Positions 1 through 8,718 are shown, counted from the stretch's first letter. The stretch is 64,000 nt of DNA from Thermomonas brevis (GCF_014395425.1 NZ_CP060711.1:310001-374000); one strand, 5' to 3'. Translations and numbers: made by a program. Notes: a model not told the origin generated them from the sequence alone.

Positions 1-1547
1 TTCGCCATCGCCACGTAGGGCGCGCTGGAGAAGGCCGGCGGCACCAGGCCGTCGTCGGTGCCGTGGATCACCACCACCGGCAGGCCGGCGCGCGGCGGCG
101 CGGCGCGGGTTTCCTCCACGCCCTTGCGCACCCGCTGCGCGTCTGCGCCCTCGCCCGTCCACAGCGCGCGCAGGCATTGCAGGCCGGTCAGGCCGAGATC
201 GGCCAGCGGCTGCGGACCGACGATGCCCACGCCGGCGCCGGGCGGAATGCCGCTGCCGTCGGCGATCCACGCCGCGCGTTCAGCGGCGGTGGCGACGCGC
301 GGGCTGGAGTCCGCATTGAGCGCGGCGTAGCGGTAGCCGCAGGGATGCGCGTCGTGGGGATAGCGGCCGTAGGCCGAGGCGTAGCCCACGGCGATCGCGC
401 GCCACAGGTCGAAGCCGACGCTGATCGCGCCCGCGCGCAGGCCGGCATCGGTCCAGCCGGTGGCGTGCAGCTTCGCCAGCGCGTCCTTCTGCCGCGCATC
501 GAGGGTGTCGCCGGACAGCAGGCCGCGCGCCGCCAGCGCCGCGCACTTCGCCTCCAGTCCCGGCATCGCCGGGATGCCGAGCTGCGGCAGCGCGCAGGGC
601 ATCAGCAGCGCGGCCTCGGTGGTGTAGTCGTAGAGGCTGCGCGCGCCGTAGCCTTGCGCCAGCACGTTCGGCTCGCCGGCCACCACCGCGTCCAGCCACG
701 GCTCGCCGTCTTCCGCCGCGCGCAGCACCGCGCCGCCGGCGTTGGAGATGCCGACGGCGATGATGCGCGTGTTGGCGAAGGTGAACGGCGCCTGCTGCGG
801 CAACTGCGCATCGAGCGTCGCCAGCGCGAACTGCGCCGCCTGCTTCACGTGGCGGCCCCAATCGGCCTCCGGGTTGTCCTGCGAATGCGCGTGCTTGTAG
901 GCGATGCCGGAACCGGTCGCGGGCTCCGGCTTGAACGCGAGCGCCACGTCGGCCGGCGCCACCGTGCCGTCCTCGGCGACGCCCTGCCCGGCGTCGAGGT
1001 CGAAATAATCCGTGCCGTTGCCCTTGTCGGTATAGGCCACCGCGCAGCCGCGCGGCAGGCCCCACGCGCCGGCCACCGCGATCGCGCCGTAGATGCCGCG
1101 CGAACCGGACGACGCGGTCACCACCACGCAGCGCTTGTTCGCGTCGAACGCGTCCGGCAGCTGCACCAGCACGCGATGCGGCTGCTTCGCGCCGGGAATG
1201 TGGGCCAGCGCGCTGAACTCGCGGCCCGGCACGTTCGCCACGCTGCCGTACAGCGTGCCGTAGCCGCCACCCGGCGCCAGGTCGGCGATGCCGCGCCAGT
1301 TGCTCCACAGGGCGCGGCGGCGCAGTTCGGCCGGCGTCGGATGCTCCGCGTCGGCGAACGCCGGCGGCAGCATCGCGCGCAGGCCGTCCAGCCCCAGCCC
1401 GCCGGTCAGCAGGTCGTCGTGGTCGCGATGCTCGGTGGCGCGCGATGGGCTGAACATGGCGGCGTTGTCCTTGGAAGCGGGAGCGGAAGCGCAGCCGGCC
1501 AGCAGCGCGGCGGCGGCGATCAGGGCGCAATGACGGAGTGTGTTCAT
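1..1547 (-). CDS. 3-hydroxybutyrate oligomer hydrolase, lipoprotein (3' end cut by window)
   Basis: The reading frame opens with ATG at 1547 and runs without a stop off the left edge, so about 515 residues are visible. Residues 1-19 form a lipoprotein signal ending in a lipobox LAGC with Cys19. The nucleophile motif GISNAGG has its Ser near residue 268, and GTDDGLVPPAFSSAPYV near the visible end fits the Asp/His region of the 3HBOH family. Members cleave 3-hydroxybutyrate oligomers to monomers during polyhydroxybutyrate use. The divergent neighbour encodes a 3-hydroxybutyrate dehydrogenase-like SDR, which supports the call. Family recognition is from motifs only; another serine esterase is less likely. 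Confidence 0.82.
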   Translation of the reverse strand, partial: MNTLRHCALIAAAALLAGCASAPASKDNAAMFSPSRATEHRDHDDLLTGGLGLDGLRAMLPPAFADAEHPTPAELRRRALWSNWRGIADLAPGGGYGTLYGSVANVPGREFSALAHIPGAKQPHRVLVQLPDAFDANKRCVVVTASSGSRGIYGAIAVAGAWGLPRGCAVAYTDKGNGTDYFDLDAGQGVAEDGTVAPADVALAFKPEPATGSGIAYKHAHSQDNPEADWGRHVKQAAQFALATLDAQLPQQAPFTFANTRIIAVGISNAGGAVLRAAEDGEPWLDAVVAGEPNVLAQGYGARSLYDYTTEAALLMPCALPQLGIPAMPGLEAKCAALAARGLLSGDTLDARQKDALAKLHATGWTDAGLRAGAISVGFDLWRAIAVGYASAYGRYPHDAHPCGYRYAALNADSSPRVATAAERAAWIADGSGIPPGAGVGIVGPQPLADLGLTGLQCLRALWTGEGADAQRVRKGVEETRAAPPRAGLPVVVIHGTDDGLVPPAFSSAPYVAMA

Positions 1548-1584
1548 GGGCCGACCTTACCCCGTGCCCCGACCCCGTCGCATC

Positions 1585-1596
1585 GTACTTTCGTAC
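1585..1596. promoter_or_regulatory. Inverted repeat GTAC-N4-GTAC between divergent genes
   Basis: GTACTTTCGTAC sits in the 108-bp gap between the oligomer hydrolase and the dehydrogenase, about 60 bp upstream of the dehydrogenase start. Its symmetry and position suit an operator shared by both genes. The LuxR-type response regulator just downstream is a plausible binder, but that is inference. Confidence 0.4.
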
Positions 1597-1655
1597 CAGC
1601 AGGCCGCAGCGCGTTCCTGCTAGCGTATGGGTTCCCCACGGTTCCAGGTTCCACC

Positions 1656-2480
1656 ATGAGCGATACATTCCTGCAAGGCCGCACCGCGCTGGTGACCGGC
1701 AGCACGTCCGGGATTGGTTTGGCCATCGCCCGGGCGCTGGCCGCCGCCGGCGCGAAGGTGGCGATCAACGGCCTCGGCACGCCCGAACAGATCACCGCCG
1801 CGCTCGGCGAAGTCGATGCCGCCGGCAGCGGCGGCACGCGGCCGGCTTCAACCAAGCACTTCGGCGCCGACCTGCGCGATCCCGCCGCCATCGAAACGAT
1901 GATGGCCGACCTCGCCGGGTGGTCGAACGGCGGCGTGGACATCCTGGTCAACAACGCCGGCATCCAGCACGCGGTGCCGCTGCACGAGATGCCGGTACAG
2001 AAGTGGAACGACATCATCGCCATCAACCTGTCGTCCGCCTTCCACACCATGCGCGCGGCGATGCCGGCGATGGCGGCGCGCGGCTACGGGCGCGTGGTCA
2101 ACGTGGCCTCGGTGCACGGGCTGGTGGCGTCGAAGGACAAGGCGCCCTACGTCGCCAGCAAGTTCGGCATCGTCGGGCTGAGCAAGGTCGCCGCGCTGGA
2201 ATACGCCGCACAGGGCAGCCGCGATTCCGGCGGCATCACCGTCAACTGCATCTGCCCGGGCTGGGTGGAGACGCCGCTGATCGAACCGCAGATCGAGGCG
2301 CGCATGAACGGCGGCAGCCGCGACGACGGCGTGCGCGCGCTGCTGGCCGAGAAGCAGCCCAGCCTGCGCATGACCCTGCCCACCGAGATCGGCGCACTGG
2401 CGGTGTTCCTGTGCCGGCGCGAGGCGCACAACATCACCGGCGCGGCGATGCCGGTGGACGGCGGCTGGACGGCGCAGTGA
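1656..2480 (+). CDS. D-3-hydroxybutyrate dehydrogenase (short-chain dehydrogenase)
   Basis: This 274-residue classical SDR should oxidise D-3-hydroxybutyrate to acetoacetate with NAD+ in the cytoplasm. Visible motifs are the cofactor loop TGSTSGIG (residues 14-21), NNAG near 105, a catalytic Ser in NVASVHG, and YVASK with Tyr165 and Lys169. The QHAVPLHEMP segment after NNAG and the CPGWVETPL stretch resemble HbdH/BdhA. ATG at 1656 gives the standard SDR N-terminus; an upstream in-frame extension crosses the divergent gene and is not credible. Pairing with the oligomer hydrolase supports the substrate. The symbol hbdH would fit but is not proven. Confidence 0.82.
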   Translation: MSDTFLQGRTALVTGSTSGIGLAIARALAAAGAKVAINGLGTPEQITAALGEVDAAGSGGTRPASTKHFGADLRDPAAIETMMADLAGWSNGGVDILVNNAGIQHAVPLHEMPVQKWNDIIAINLSSAFHTMRAAMPAMAARGYGRVVNVASVHGLVASKDKAPYVASKFGIVGLSKVAALEYAAQGSRDSGGITVNCICPGWVETPLIEPQIEARMNGGSRDDGVRALLAEKQPSLRMTLPTEIGALAVFLCRREAHNITGAAMPVDGGWTAQ

Positions 2481-2490
2481 TCCTTCCCAA

Positions 2491-2591
2491 CGTCATTCCC
2501 GCGAAGGCGGGAATCCAGTCCTTGATGTTGTTTGATGGAGAACGCAAAGCGACGAAGCAAGAGCTGGATTCCCGCCTTCGCGGGAATGACG
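2491..2591. repeat. Paired inverted palindromic repeat (REP/BIME-like), copy 1
   Basis: Two inverted copies of a unit starting CGTCATTCCCGCGAAGGCGG flank a 55-bp spacer. Each arm folds on itself through GCGAAGGCGGG-type symmetry, and the two arms also pair with each other. It fills the gap between the dehydrogenase and the response regulator. The same family recurs at 13116, 14591, 43082 and 51879. Confidence 0.9.
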
Positions 2592-2623
2592 AGCAACAGT
2601 ACTGGAAATGACGTAACCCCCCC

Positions 2624-3289
2624 ATGCCCTCCCTCCTGATCGCCGACGACCACCCGCTGTTCCGCGCCGCGCTGCGGCAGGCGGCGCGCGATGCGCTCGG
2701 CGAAGTGGAGCTGTTCGAAGCCGGCACGCTGGAAAGCGTCCTGGCCCTGCTCGAAGCGCAGCCGCAGGTGGATCTGGTGCTGCTCGACCTGCACATGCCC
2801 GGCAACCACGGCCTCGCCGGGCTCGCGGCGGTACGCGCGCAGCATCCGGGCGTAGCAGTAGTGGTGGTGTCCGCCAACGACGATCCACGCGTGGTGCGCC
2901 GCGCGCTGGACCACGGCGCCGCCGGCTACCTGCCCAAGAGCGCCGGTCTGGACGAACTGCGCGACGCCATCCGCAGCGTGCTGGCCTGCGAAACCTGGCT
3001 GCCCGCCGCGCTGCGCGCCAGCGTCGCGCGCGCGCAGAGCTCGCCGGGCGACGCCGACCTCGCCGCCCGCCTCGCCAGCCTGTCGCCGCAGCAGTTCCGC
3101 GTGCTGTCGCTGGTCGCCGAGGGCCTGCTCAACAAGCAGATCGCCGACCGCCTGGACGTGCAGGAACGCACGGTGAAGGCGCACCTGACCGCGATCTTCG
3201 AACGCCTCGGCGTGCGCAACCGCACCCAGGCCAGCGTGGTGCTGCGCGAACTGGAACTGTCCGATCCCGCGCGCCAGCTCGACGCCTGA
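2624..3289 (+). CDS. LuxR/NarL-family response regulator
   Basis: 221 residues. The N-terminal receiver has the acidic pair in ADDHP (residues 8-12), the phospho-acceptor Asp55 in LLDLHMPG, and a Lys in LPKSAG. The C-terminal LuxR helix-turn-helix spans about residues 145-205, with LLNKQIADRLDVQERTVKAH as recognition region. No sensor kinase is adjacent, so it is an orphan regulator here. It sits downstream of the 3-hydroxybutyrate dehydrogenase across a palindromic repeat, which suggests but does not show that it controls carbon use (short-chain acid or ketone metabolism). Confidence 0.9.
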   Translation: MPSLLIADDHPLFRAALRQAARDALGEVELFEAGTLESVLALLEAQPQVDLVLLDLHMPGNHGLAGLAAVRAQHPGVAVVVVSANDDPRVVRRALDHGAAGYLPKSAGLDELRDAIRSVLACETWLPAALRASVARAQSSPGDADLAARLASLSPQQFRVLSLVAEGLLNKQIADRLDVQERTVKAHLTAIFERLGVRNRTQASVVLRELELSDPARQLDA

Positions 3290-3314
3290 TCCTCCGTTCC
3301 GCGCCGCCCGGCAT

Positions 3315-3420
3315 GTGGCGAATTAATCGCCAATGCTCTTGACAGCCGCGCCGCGCAACGCGCTGCCGCGGTTATCCACATCCTTATACGATTTCCATCC
3401 ACAGCCACTGTGGACAAGCC
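3315..3420. repeat. DnaA-box-like module, copy A
   Basis: About 105 bp that recur with the same internal spacing at 3454-3558, a period of 139 bp. The order in each is GTGGCGAATT, TTGACAGCC, a perfect TTATCCACA (3372-3380), TTATACGATTTCCATCCACA, and an inverted TTGTCCACA (TGTGGACAA at 3409-3417). The last two form TCCACA-N5-TGTGGA. TTATCCACA is the consensus high-affinity DnaA site. No dnaA, dnaN or gyrB is nearby. Confidence 0.75.
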
Positions 3421-3444
3421 TTCGCCCGTCCGCGCGAAGACACG

Positions 3445-3476
3445 AAAAAGGGGGTGGCGAATTTCTCGCCACCCCC
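3445..3476 (-). terminator. Rho-independent terminator after alcohol dehydrogenase
   Basis: An 11-bp perfect stem GGGGGTGGCGA (3450-3460) pairs with TCGCCACCCCC (3466-3476) around a 5-nt loop. On the minus strand it is followed by TTTTT (3445-3449). It lies about 95 bp past the stop of the alcohol dehydrogenase, with a DnaA-box module in between. Confidence 0.8.
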
Positions 3477-3558
3477 GTTGACAGCCTTGCCCCGCCTCGC
3501 GCTCCTGCGGTTATCCACACCGTTATACGATTTCCATCCACAGCGATTGTGGACAACC
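3454..3558. repeat. DnaA-box-like module, copy B
   Basis: Second copy of the module described for 3315-3420. The perfect box TTATCCACA is at 3511-3519 and the inverted box TGTGGACAA at 3548-3556. In this copy the GTGGCGA start forms part of a strong hairpin that also serves as a minus-strand terminator. The right end is only 11 bp from the alcohol dehydrogenase stop codon. Confidence 0.75.
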
Positions 3559-3569
3559 GCCGCGACGGC

Positions 3570-4616
3570 TCACATCGTCGCGACGTCGATCACGAAGCGG
3601 TATTTCACGTCGCTCTTGAGCATGCGCTCGTAGGCCGCGTCGATCCCGTCCGCGCGGATCATCTCGATGTCGGCGACGATGCCGTGCTGCGCGCAGAAGT
3701 CCAGCATCTCCTGCGTCTCCTTGATCCCGCCGATCAGCGAGCCGGCGATCGCGCGGCGCTTGAAGATCAGGTTGCCGACGTTCGGCGAGGGATGCGCGTG
3801 CTCCGGCACGCCGACCAGGCACAGCGTGCCGTCGCGCTTGAGCAGCGAAGAGAACGCGTCCAGGTCGTGGCTGGCCGCCACCGTGTCGAGGATGAAGTCG
3901 AAGCTGTTCGCCTGCACCTTCATCTGCGCGCGGTCGCGCGACACCACCACTTCGTCGGCGCCGAGGTCGTGCGCCGCCTGCCGCTTGGATTCGCTGGTGG
4001 TGAAGGCGACCACGTGCGCGCCCATCGCGTGCGCGATCTTGACGCCCATGTGGCCCAGCCCGCCGATGCCGACGATGCCCACCTTCTTGCCCGGCCCGAC
4101 GTTCCAGTGCCGCAGCGGCGAATAGGTGGTGATGCCGGCGCACAGCAGCGGCGCGACCGCCGCCAGCTGCTCCTGCGGATGGCGCACGTGCAGCACGAAC
4201 TTCTCGTCCACCACGATCCGCTGCGAATAGCCGCCCAGCGTATGGCCCGGCGCGTCCGGCGTCGGCCCGTTGTAGGTGCCGATCAGGCCGCGCTCGCAGT
4301 ACTGCTCCAGCCCTTCCTCGCAGGCCGCGCAGTGCTGGCAGCTGCCGACCATGCAGCCGACGCCGACGGTGTCGCCGGCCTTGAAGCCCGTCACCTCGCT
4401 GCCGACCGCGCTGACGCGGCCGACGATCTCGTGCCCTGGCACGCAGGGATACAGCGTGCCGGCCCACTCCGAGCGCGCGGTGTGCAGGTCGGAATGGCAG
4501 ATGCCGCAGTACGCGATCTCGATCTGTACGTCGCGCAGGCCGGGCGCGCGGCGCGCGATGTCCATCGACTGGAAGGATTCGTTGGCGGCGTTGACGCCGT
4601 AGGCGCGTGTGGTCAT
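3570..4616 (-). CDS. Zinc-dependent NAD(P) alcohol dehydrogenase (YahK/cinnamyl-alcohol type)
   Basis: 348 residues, normal for the medium-chain dehydrogenase family, and it reduces aldehydes or oxidises primary alcohols in the cytoplasm. GICHSDLH carries the catalytic zinc Cys, GHEIVG the zinc His/Glu, and the structural zinc site is the four-Cys run from GCMVGSCQHC to YCERG. The Rossmann loop is GIGGLGHMG. MTTRAYGVNAAN at 4616 is a typical start. It resembles YahK/AdhA broad-specificity aldehyde reductases more than the ethanol dehydrogenases. Single gene, with its own terminator downstream. Confidence 0.9.
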   Translation of the reverse strand: MTTRAYGVNAANESFQSMDIARRAPGLRDVQIEIAYCGICHSDLHTARSEWAGTLYPCVPGHEIVGRVSAVGSEVTGFKAGDTVGVGCMVGSCQHCAACEEGLEQYCERGLIGTYNGPTPDAPGHTLGGYSQRIVVDEKFVLHVRHPQEQLAAVAPLLCAGITTYSPLRHWNVGPGKKVGIVGIGGLGHMGVKIAHAMGAHVVAFTTSESKRQAAHDLGADEVVVSRDRAQMKVQANSFDFILDTVAASHDLDAFSSLLKRDGTLCLVGVPEHAHPSPNVGNLIFKRRAIAGSLIGGIKETQEMLDFCAQHGIVADIEMIRADGIDAAYERMLKSDVKYRFVIDVATM

Positions 4617-4672
4617 TGGTTCGGTCTCCGTTCGGATGCGGGCAGGATACGCCCGCGGGATGGCGGCAAGGA

Positions 4673-5083
4673 TCAGGCCGCGGCGGGGCCTTTCAGGTAG
4701 TCGGCGTCGACGACGTGTTCCATCCACTCGACCACCTGCCCGTCCAATGCCTCGGTGATCGCGATGTGGGTCATCGCGGTGTCCGGCGTGGCGCCGTGCC
4801 AGTGGCGATGCCGGCACGGGCAGCACACGATGTCGCCGGCGCCGATCTCCACCACCGGCCCGCCCTCGCACTGCGTCCAGCCCTTGCCGGCGGTGACGAT
4901 CAGGGTCTGCCCGAGCGGATGCGTGTGCCAGGCGGTGCGCGCACCCGGCTCGAAGGTGACGATCGCGCCGGTGACCGGCGAGCCCCCGCCGTGCTTGAAC
5001 ATCATGTCGATGCGGACGTCGCCGGTGAACCAGTCGGACGGCCCCTTGGCGGAGGGCACCGAGCCGTTGCGGATGATCTGCAT
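4673..5083 (-). CDS. Cupin-domain protein
   Basis: 136 residues forming one cupin barrel. The metal motif is visible as WHTHPLGQTLIVTAG and, later, HRHWHGATPDTAMTH, giving His ligands. Proteins of this type are often annotated as quercetin dioxygenase-like or carboxymuconolactone-associated cupins, and the true reaction is unknown. It is transcribed away from a LysR regulator across a 142-bp gap containing a LysR-type dyad, so it is the probable target of that regulator. Confidence 0.85.
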   Translation of the reverse strand: MQIIRNGSVPSAKGPSDWFTGDVRIDMMFKHGGGSPVTGAIVTFEPGARTAWHTHPLGQTLIVTAGKGWTQCEGGPVVEIGAGDIVCCPCRHRHWHGATPDTAMTHIAITEALDGQVVEWMEHVVDADYLKGPAAA

Positions 5084-5174
5084 GTCTTGCTCCAGCTTGC
5101 CTTCGTGGGCCGCGACCGGGAGCCGACCGCGACAGGCCGGCAGTCTGCACCCGCGGCATTGCGCGGATTAGATG

Positions 5175-5191
5175 GCGCAATCGGCATGCGC
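5175..5191. promoter_or_regulatory. LysR-type dyad GCGCA-N7-TGCGC
   Basis: GCGCAATCGGCATGCGC is a 17-bp interrupted palindrome in the gap between the cupin gene and the divergent LysR gene, about 35 bp upstream of the LysR start. Size, symmetry and location match LysR-type regulator sites. Confidence 0.5.
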
Positions 5192-5225
5192 TTATGATTC
5201 CGGCTCAACAATCGGAATCGACGCG

Positions 5226-6122
5226 ATGGCCCGCGACCACCACAGCGACCTGCTCGCCTTCCTGACCGTGGCGCGGGAGGGCAGCTTCACCCGCGCCGCG
5301 GCGAAGCTGGGCGTCTCGCCGTCCGCGCTCAGCCATACCCTGCGCGGACTGGAAGCCCGGCTCGGCATCCGCCTGCTCAACCGCACCACTCGCAGCGTCA
5401 CGCCCACCGACGCCGGCAAACGGTTGCTCGACGGCATCGGCCCGGGCTTCGACGAGATCGAAGCGGCGGTATCCGGCCTCAGCGAACTGCGCGAAAAGCC
5501 CGCCGGCACGATCCGCATCAACAGCCTCGAACCGGCGATCGACGCGATCCTGTGGCCGAAGCTCGCCAAACTGCTGCGCGCCCATCCCGACATCCGCGTC
5601 GAACTGGTCGCCGACCAGAACCTCACCGACATCGTCGCCGAGGGTTTCGACGCCGGCGTCCGCCTCGGCGAGCAGGTGGCGCGCGACATGATCGCGGTGC
5701 CGATCGGCCCGCCGCTGCGGATGGCGGTGGTCGGCGCGCCGTCCTATCTCGCCGAACGCGGCGTGCCGAAGACGCCGCAGGACCTGACCGCGCACGACTG
5801 CATCAACCTGCGCTTCATGCGCCAAGGCGGCCTGTACGCCTGGGAGTTCGAGCGCGACGGCCGCACCATCAACGTGCGCGTGGAAGGCCGGCTGACCTTC
5901 AACACCCCGCGCCACATCGTGCAGGCCGCATTGGACGGCTTCGGCCTGGCCTGCCTGCCGGACGACATCGTCAAACCGGAACTCCGCAGCAGGCACCTGC
6001 GCCGCGTGCTCGGCGACTGGTGCCCACCCTTCCCCGGCTACCACCTGTACTACCCCAGCCGCCGGCAGTCCTCGCCCGCGTTCCAGCTGCTGGTGAAGGC
6101 GCTGCGCTGGCCGCAGCGTTGA
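5226..6122 (+). CDS. LysR-family transcriptional regulator
   Basis: 298 residues with an N-terminal winged HTH (about residues 5-65: FTRAAAKLGVSPSALSHTLR) and a periplasmic-binding-like effector domain behind it. An in-frame ATG at 5172 exists, but ATG 5226 (MARDHHSDLLAF) places the HTH at the normal position and leaves the dyad at 5175 outside the gene. Divergent from the cupin gene, which it probably regulates together with itself. The effector is unknown. Confidence 0.9.
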   Translation: MARDHHSDLLAFLTVAREGSFTRAAAKLGVSPSALSHTLRGLEARLGIRLLNRTTRSVTPTDAGKRLLDGIGPGFDEIEAAVSGLSELREKPAGTIRINSLEPAIDAILWPKLAKLLRAHPDIRVELVADQNLTDIVAEGFDAGVRLGEQVARDMIAVPIGPPLRMAVVGAPSYLAERGVPKTPQDLTAHDCINLRFMRQGGLYAWEFERDGRTINVRVEGRLTFNTPRHIVQAALDGFGLACLPDDIVKPELRSRHLRRVLGDWCPPFPGYHLYYPSRRQSSPAFQLLVKALRWPQR

Positions 6123-6138
6123 CCGCGCGGCGCGCGCG

Positions 6139-6639
6139 TCAGGCGCGCGAATAGCTCCACGACAGCATCCGCCCGTCGCGGTACGGCATCACCCCGTGGA
6201 ACGGGCGCGGATCGTCGTCGAACACCAGCGGCAGGAAATGGCGGTCGCCCTCCCACAGCGGTAGATCGAGGATGCGATCGCGCTTCACCCACTCCAGCGC
6301 GCCTTCCGGATTGCGCTCCGGCGGCGTGCCGGTGAACGCATCGACCACGAACACGAAGCCCAGCCAGTCCTCGCCGTGCTTGCCGAAGCCTGGCCAGCTA
6401 ATCGTCCCGCGCAGCCGCAGCGACGTGCATTCGATGCCGGCTTCCTCGCGGAGCTCGCGGCGCATGCCGGCTAGCACGTCCTCGTCCGGCTCGAGCTTGC
6501 CGCCGAGGCCGTTGTACTTGCCGAGATGATGGTCGCCGGGACGCGCGTTGCGATGGATCATCAGCACGCGCTCGCGGTCGGGCGAGAGCACGTAGCCGAG
6601 GGTGGCGACGATGGGGGTGTAGGGCATGACGGGCTTCAC
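6139..6639 (-). CDS. Nudix hydrolase, MutT / 8-oxo-dGTP diphosphatase-like
   Basis: 166 residues. The Nudix box is complete: G-x5-E-x7-REL-x-EE-x-G from GKLEPDE to REEAGI. Family members hydrolyse nucleoside diphosphates linked to another group; this subtype (MIHRNARPGDHHLGKYNGLG before the box) is usually annotated as 8-oxo-dGTP diphosphatase. An internal ATG at 6627 (MPYTPIVATLGYVL) is an equally good start. Converges with the LysR gene with a 16-bp gap. Confidence 0.88.
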   Translation of the reverse strand: MKPVMPYTPIVATLGYVLSPDRERVLMIHRNARPGDHHLGKYNGLGGKLEPDEDVLAGMRRELREEAGIECTSLRLRGTISWPGFGKHGEDWLGFVFVVDAFTGTPPERNPEGALEWVKRDRILDLPLWEGDRHFLPLVFDDDPRPFHGVMPYRDGRMLSWSYSRA

Positions 6640-6707
6640 AGCAGAAAACCGGATTCTAGCCGCTGTCCATCGAGTGCCCTTGCCGCCTCACGAACGGGCA
6701 ATGCCAG

Positions 6708-7061
6708 CTAATTGCACCACTGCCGCTCGCAAGGGATGCCGTCGCCATCGCCGTCCATCTCCGTGTTGGGGCAATGCTGGATAAAGTATTTCGCCTCATC
6801 GCACGAGCGCATTTGGGAACAATGCGTCCTGCCGTCGCATTGGTACGAAGATGCGCTTGCCACAGAAGGCTGTTCGCTTCTTGGTTTGATCCATGAACGG
6901 TCTTCTACCGGCGCGGACGTTGGCGCAGCAGGCCGAACAGATCGCCTTGCCGGCTGTTCCGATTCCTGGATTTGCAGAGACGAGGCGGACTTGATCTTGT
7001 CATAGGCATAGAGCGCGCCAGCGCCAAGAACAACGAGCAAGATCAAATCTTTTACCTTCAC
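6708..7061 (-). CDS. Membrane-anchored excalibur calcium-binding domain protein
   Basis: 117 residues from GTG at 7061, which follows GGAGGGAATC, a good ribosome-binding site; a TTG 24 bp upstream is possible but less likely. A hydrophobic segment near residues 4-20 (LILLVVLGAGALYAY) anchors or exports the protein. The C-terminus carries the excalibur motif MDGDGDGIPCERQWC with an Asp/Gly calcium loop, plus Cys pairs that could form disulfides. Function is not known. The GC content is lower than that of the flanking genes. Confidence 0.8.
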   Translation of the reverse strand: MKVKDLILLVVLGAGALYAYDKIKSASSLQIQESEQPARRSVRPAAPTSAPVEDRSWIKPRSEQPSVASASSYQCDGRTHCSQMRSCDEAKYFIQHCPNTEMDGDGDGIPCERQWCN

Positions 7062-7124
7062 GATTCCCTCCAAACCGATGCCCAATGCGCTGCAAATCGG
7101 CGTTGGCTCGCATCGCCCATCATG

Positions 7125-7343
7125 CTATTGGAAACCTGCGCCAAGAAACATCAGCGCGAACCCAGTCAACTGCAGGAAAAACGGATTCTTGGCAACGTCC
7201 CAGTGCAGGATCAGAAAAATCAGGGACACGGGCGGAATGAAGCATGCCAGCCCCCACAAGAAGCTGACCTTGAACGAAGCGATTAGGGTTCCGATTCCTC
7301 CGATGACGAACACGGCAAGCCCCAGATAGAACAACGCCCCCAT
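7125..7343 (-). CDS. Small hydrophobic membrane protein
   Basis: 72 residues from ATG 7343, preceded by GGAGGAATGCA, a strong ribosome-binding site. Nearly the whole protein is hydrophobic with about three membrane spans (residues 3-22, 25-44, 52-70). I recognise no family. It is upstream of the excalibur gene on the same strand with a 63-bp gap, so the two may be cotranscribed. Confidence 0.6.
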   Translation of the reverse strand: MGALFYLGLAVFVIGGIGTLIASFKVSFLWGLACFIPPVSLIFLILHWDVAKNPFFLQLTGFALMFLGAGFQ

Positions 7344-7377
7344 TGCATTCCTCCAATCCCTGCCGCCTCTTGCCCCC

Positions 7378-7680
7378 GTGGCGGCAGACCCAAATAGTGT
7401 CTTAAACACCGGTGACACATATACCACACACCCTGACAGTTTGGGAGTGTCCAGAACACCTCCCCAACCGCAGAGTGCTCGCGTCTTGCTGGCGCTCAAC
7501 ATGAAGCGCCTGCGCGCCGAACGCGGCCTGTCGCAGGACGCGCTGGCGCTTGAAGCGGGGCTGGACAGGACGTTCATCGCGCACGTCGAACGACTGCGCC
7601 GGAACATTTCGCTCGACAACATCGAGAAGATCGCCGTGGCGCTGGATGTGCCCGTCCACGCATTGTTGACCTGCGACTGA
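7378..7680 (+). CDS. Small XRE-family (HTH_3) transcriptional regulator
   Basis: Up to 100 residues from GTG 7378, but the conserved part begins near residue 37 (ALNMKRLRAERGLSQDALAL) and ends with VPVHALLTCD. It is a single Cro/C1-type HTH domain, like orphan regulators and restriction-modification controller proteins. The first ~35 residues are not conserved in type. GTG 7447 or ATG 7501 would give a bare HTH protein and leave one or both GTGT-N5-ACAC palindromes outside the gene. No restriction or methylase gene is adjacent. Confidence 0.8.
   Translation: MAADPNSVLNTGDTYTTHPDSLGVSRTPPQPQSARVLLALNMKRLRAERGLSQDALALEAGLDRTFIAHVERLRRNISLDNIEKIAVALDVPVHALLTCD
7397..7459. promoter_or_regulatory. 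Two GTGT-N5-ACAC palindromes upstream of XRE regulator
   Basis: GTGTCTTAAACACC (7397-7410) and GTGTCCAGAACACC (7447-7460) share the frame GTGT-N4-AACACC and start exactly 50 bp apart. They lie before the helix-turn-helix part of the adjacent small regulator, so they are candidate autoregulatory operators. Confidence 0.45.
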
Positions 7681-7729
7681 CCGCAGGAGCATTTCGTCAT
7701 GCAAGGTGGGTGAACCGCATGCGGTTCCG

Positions 7730-8698
<969 letters not shown>

Positions 8699-8718
8699 GG
8701 CGTCAACACTCTGGAAAA

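Noticed and set aside
63..2480. 805-codon plus-strand frame running into the dehydrogenase
   Set aside because: The first ~530 codons are antisense to the oligomer hydrolase and low-complexity; the true start is ATG 1656.
3348..3386. TTGACA and TTATAC in the DnaA-box modules as a promoter
   Set aside because: The two hexamers are about 40 bp apart, far beyond the 16-18 bp spacing needed, and the spacing belongs to the repeated module.
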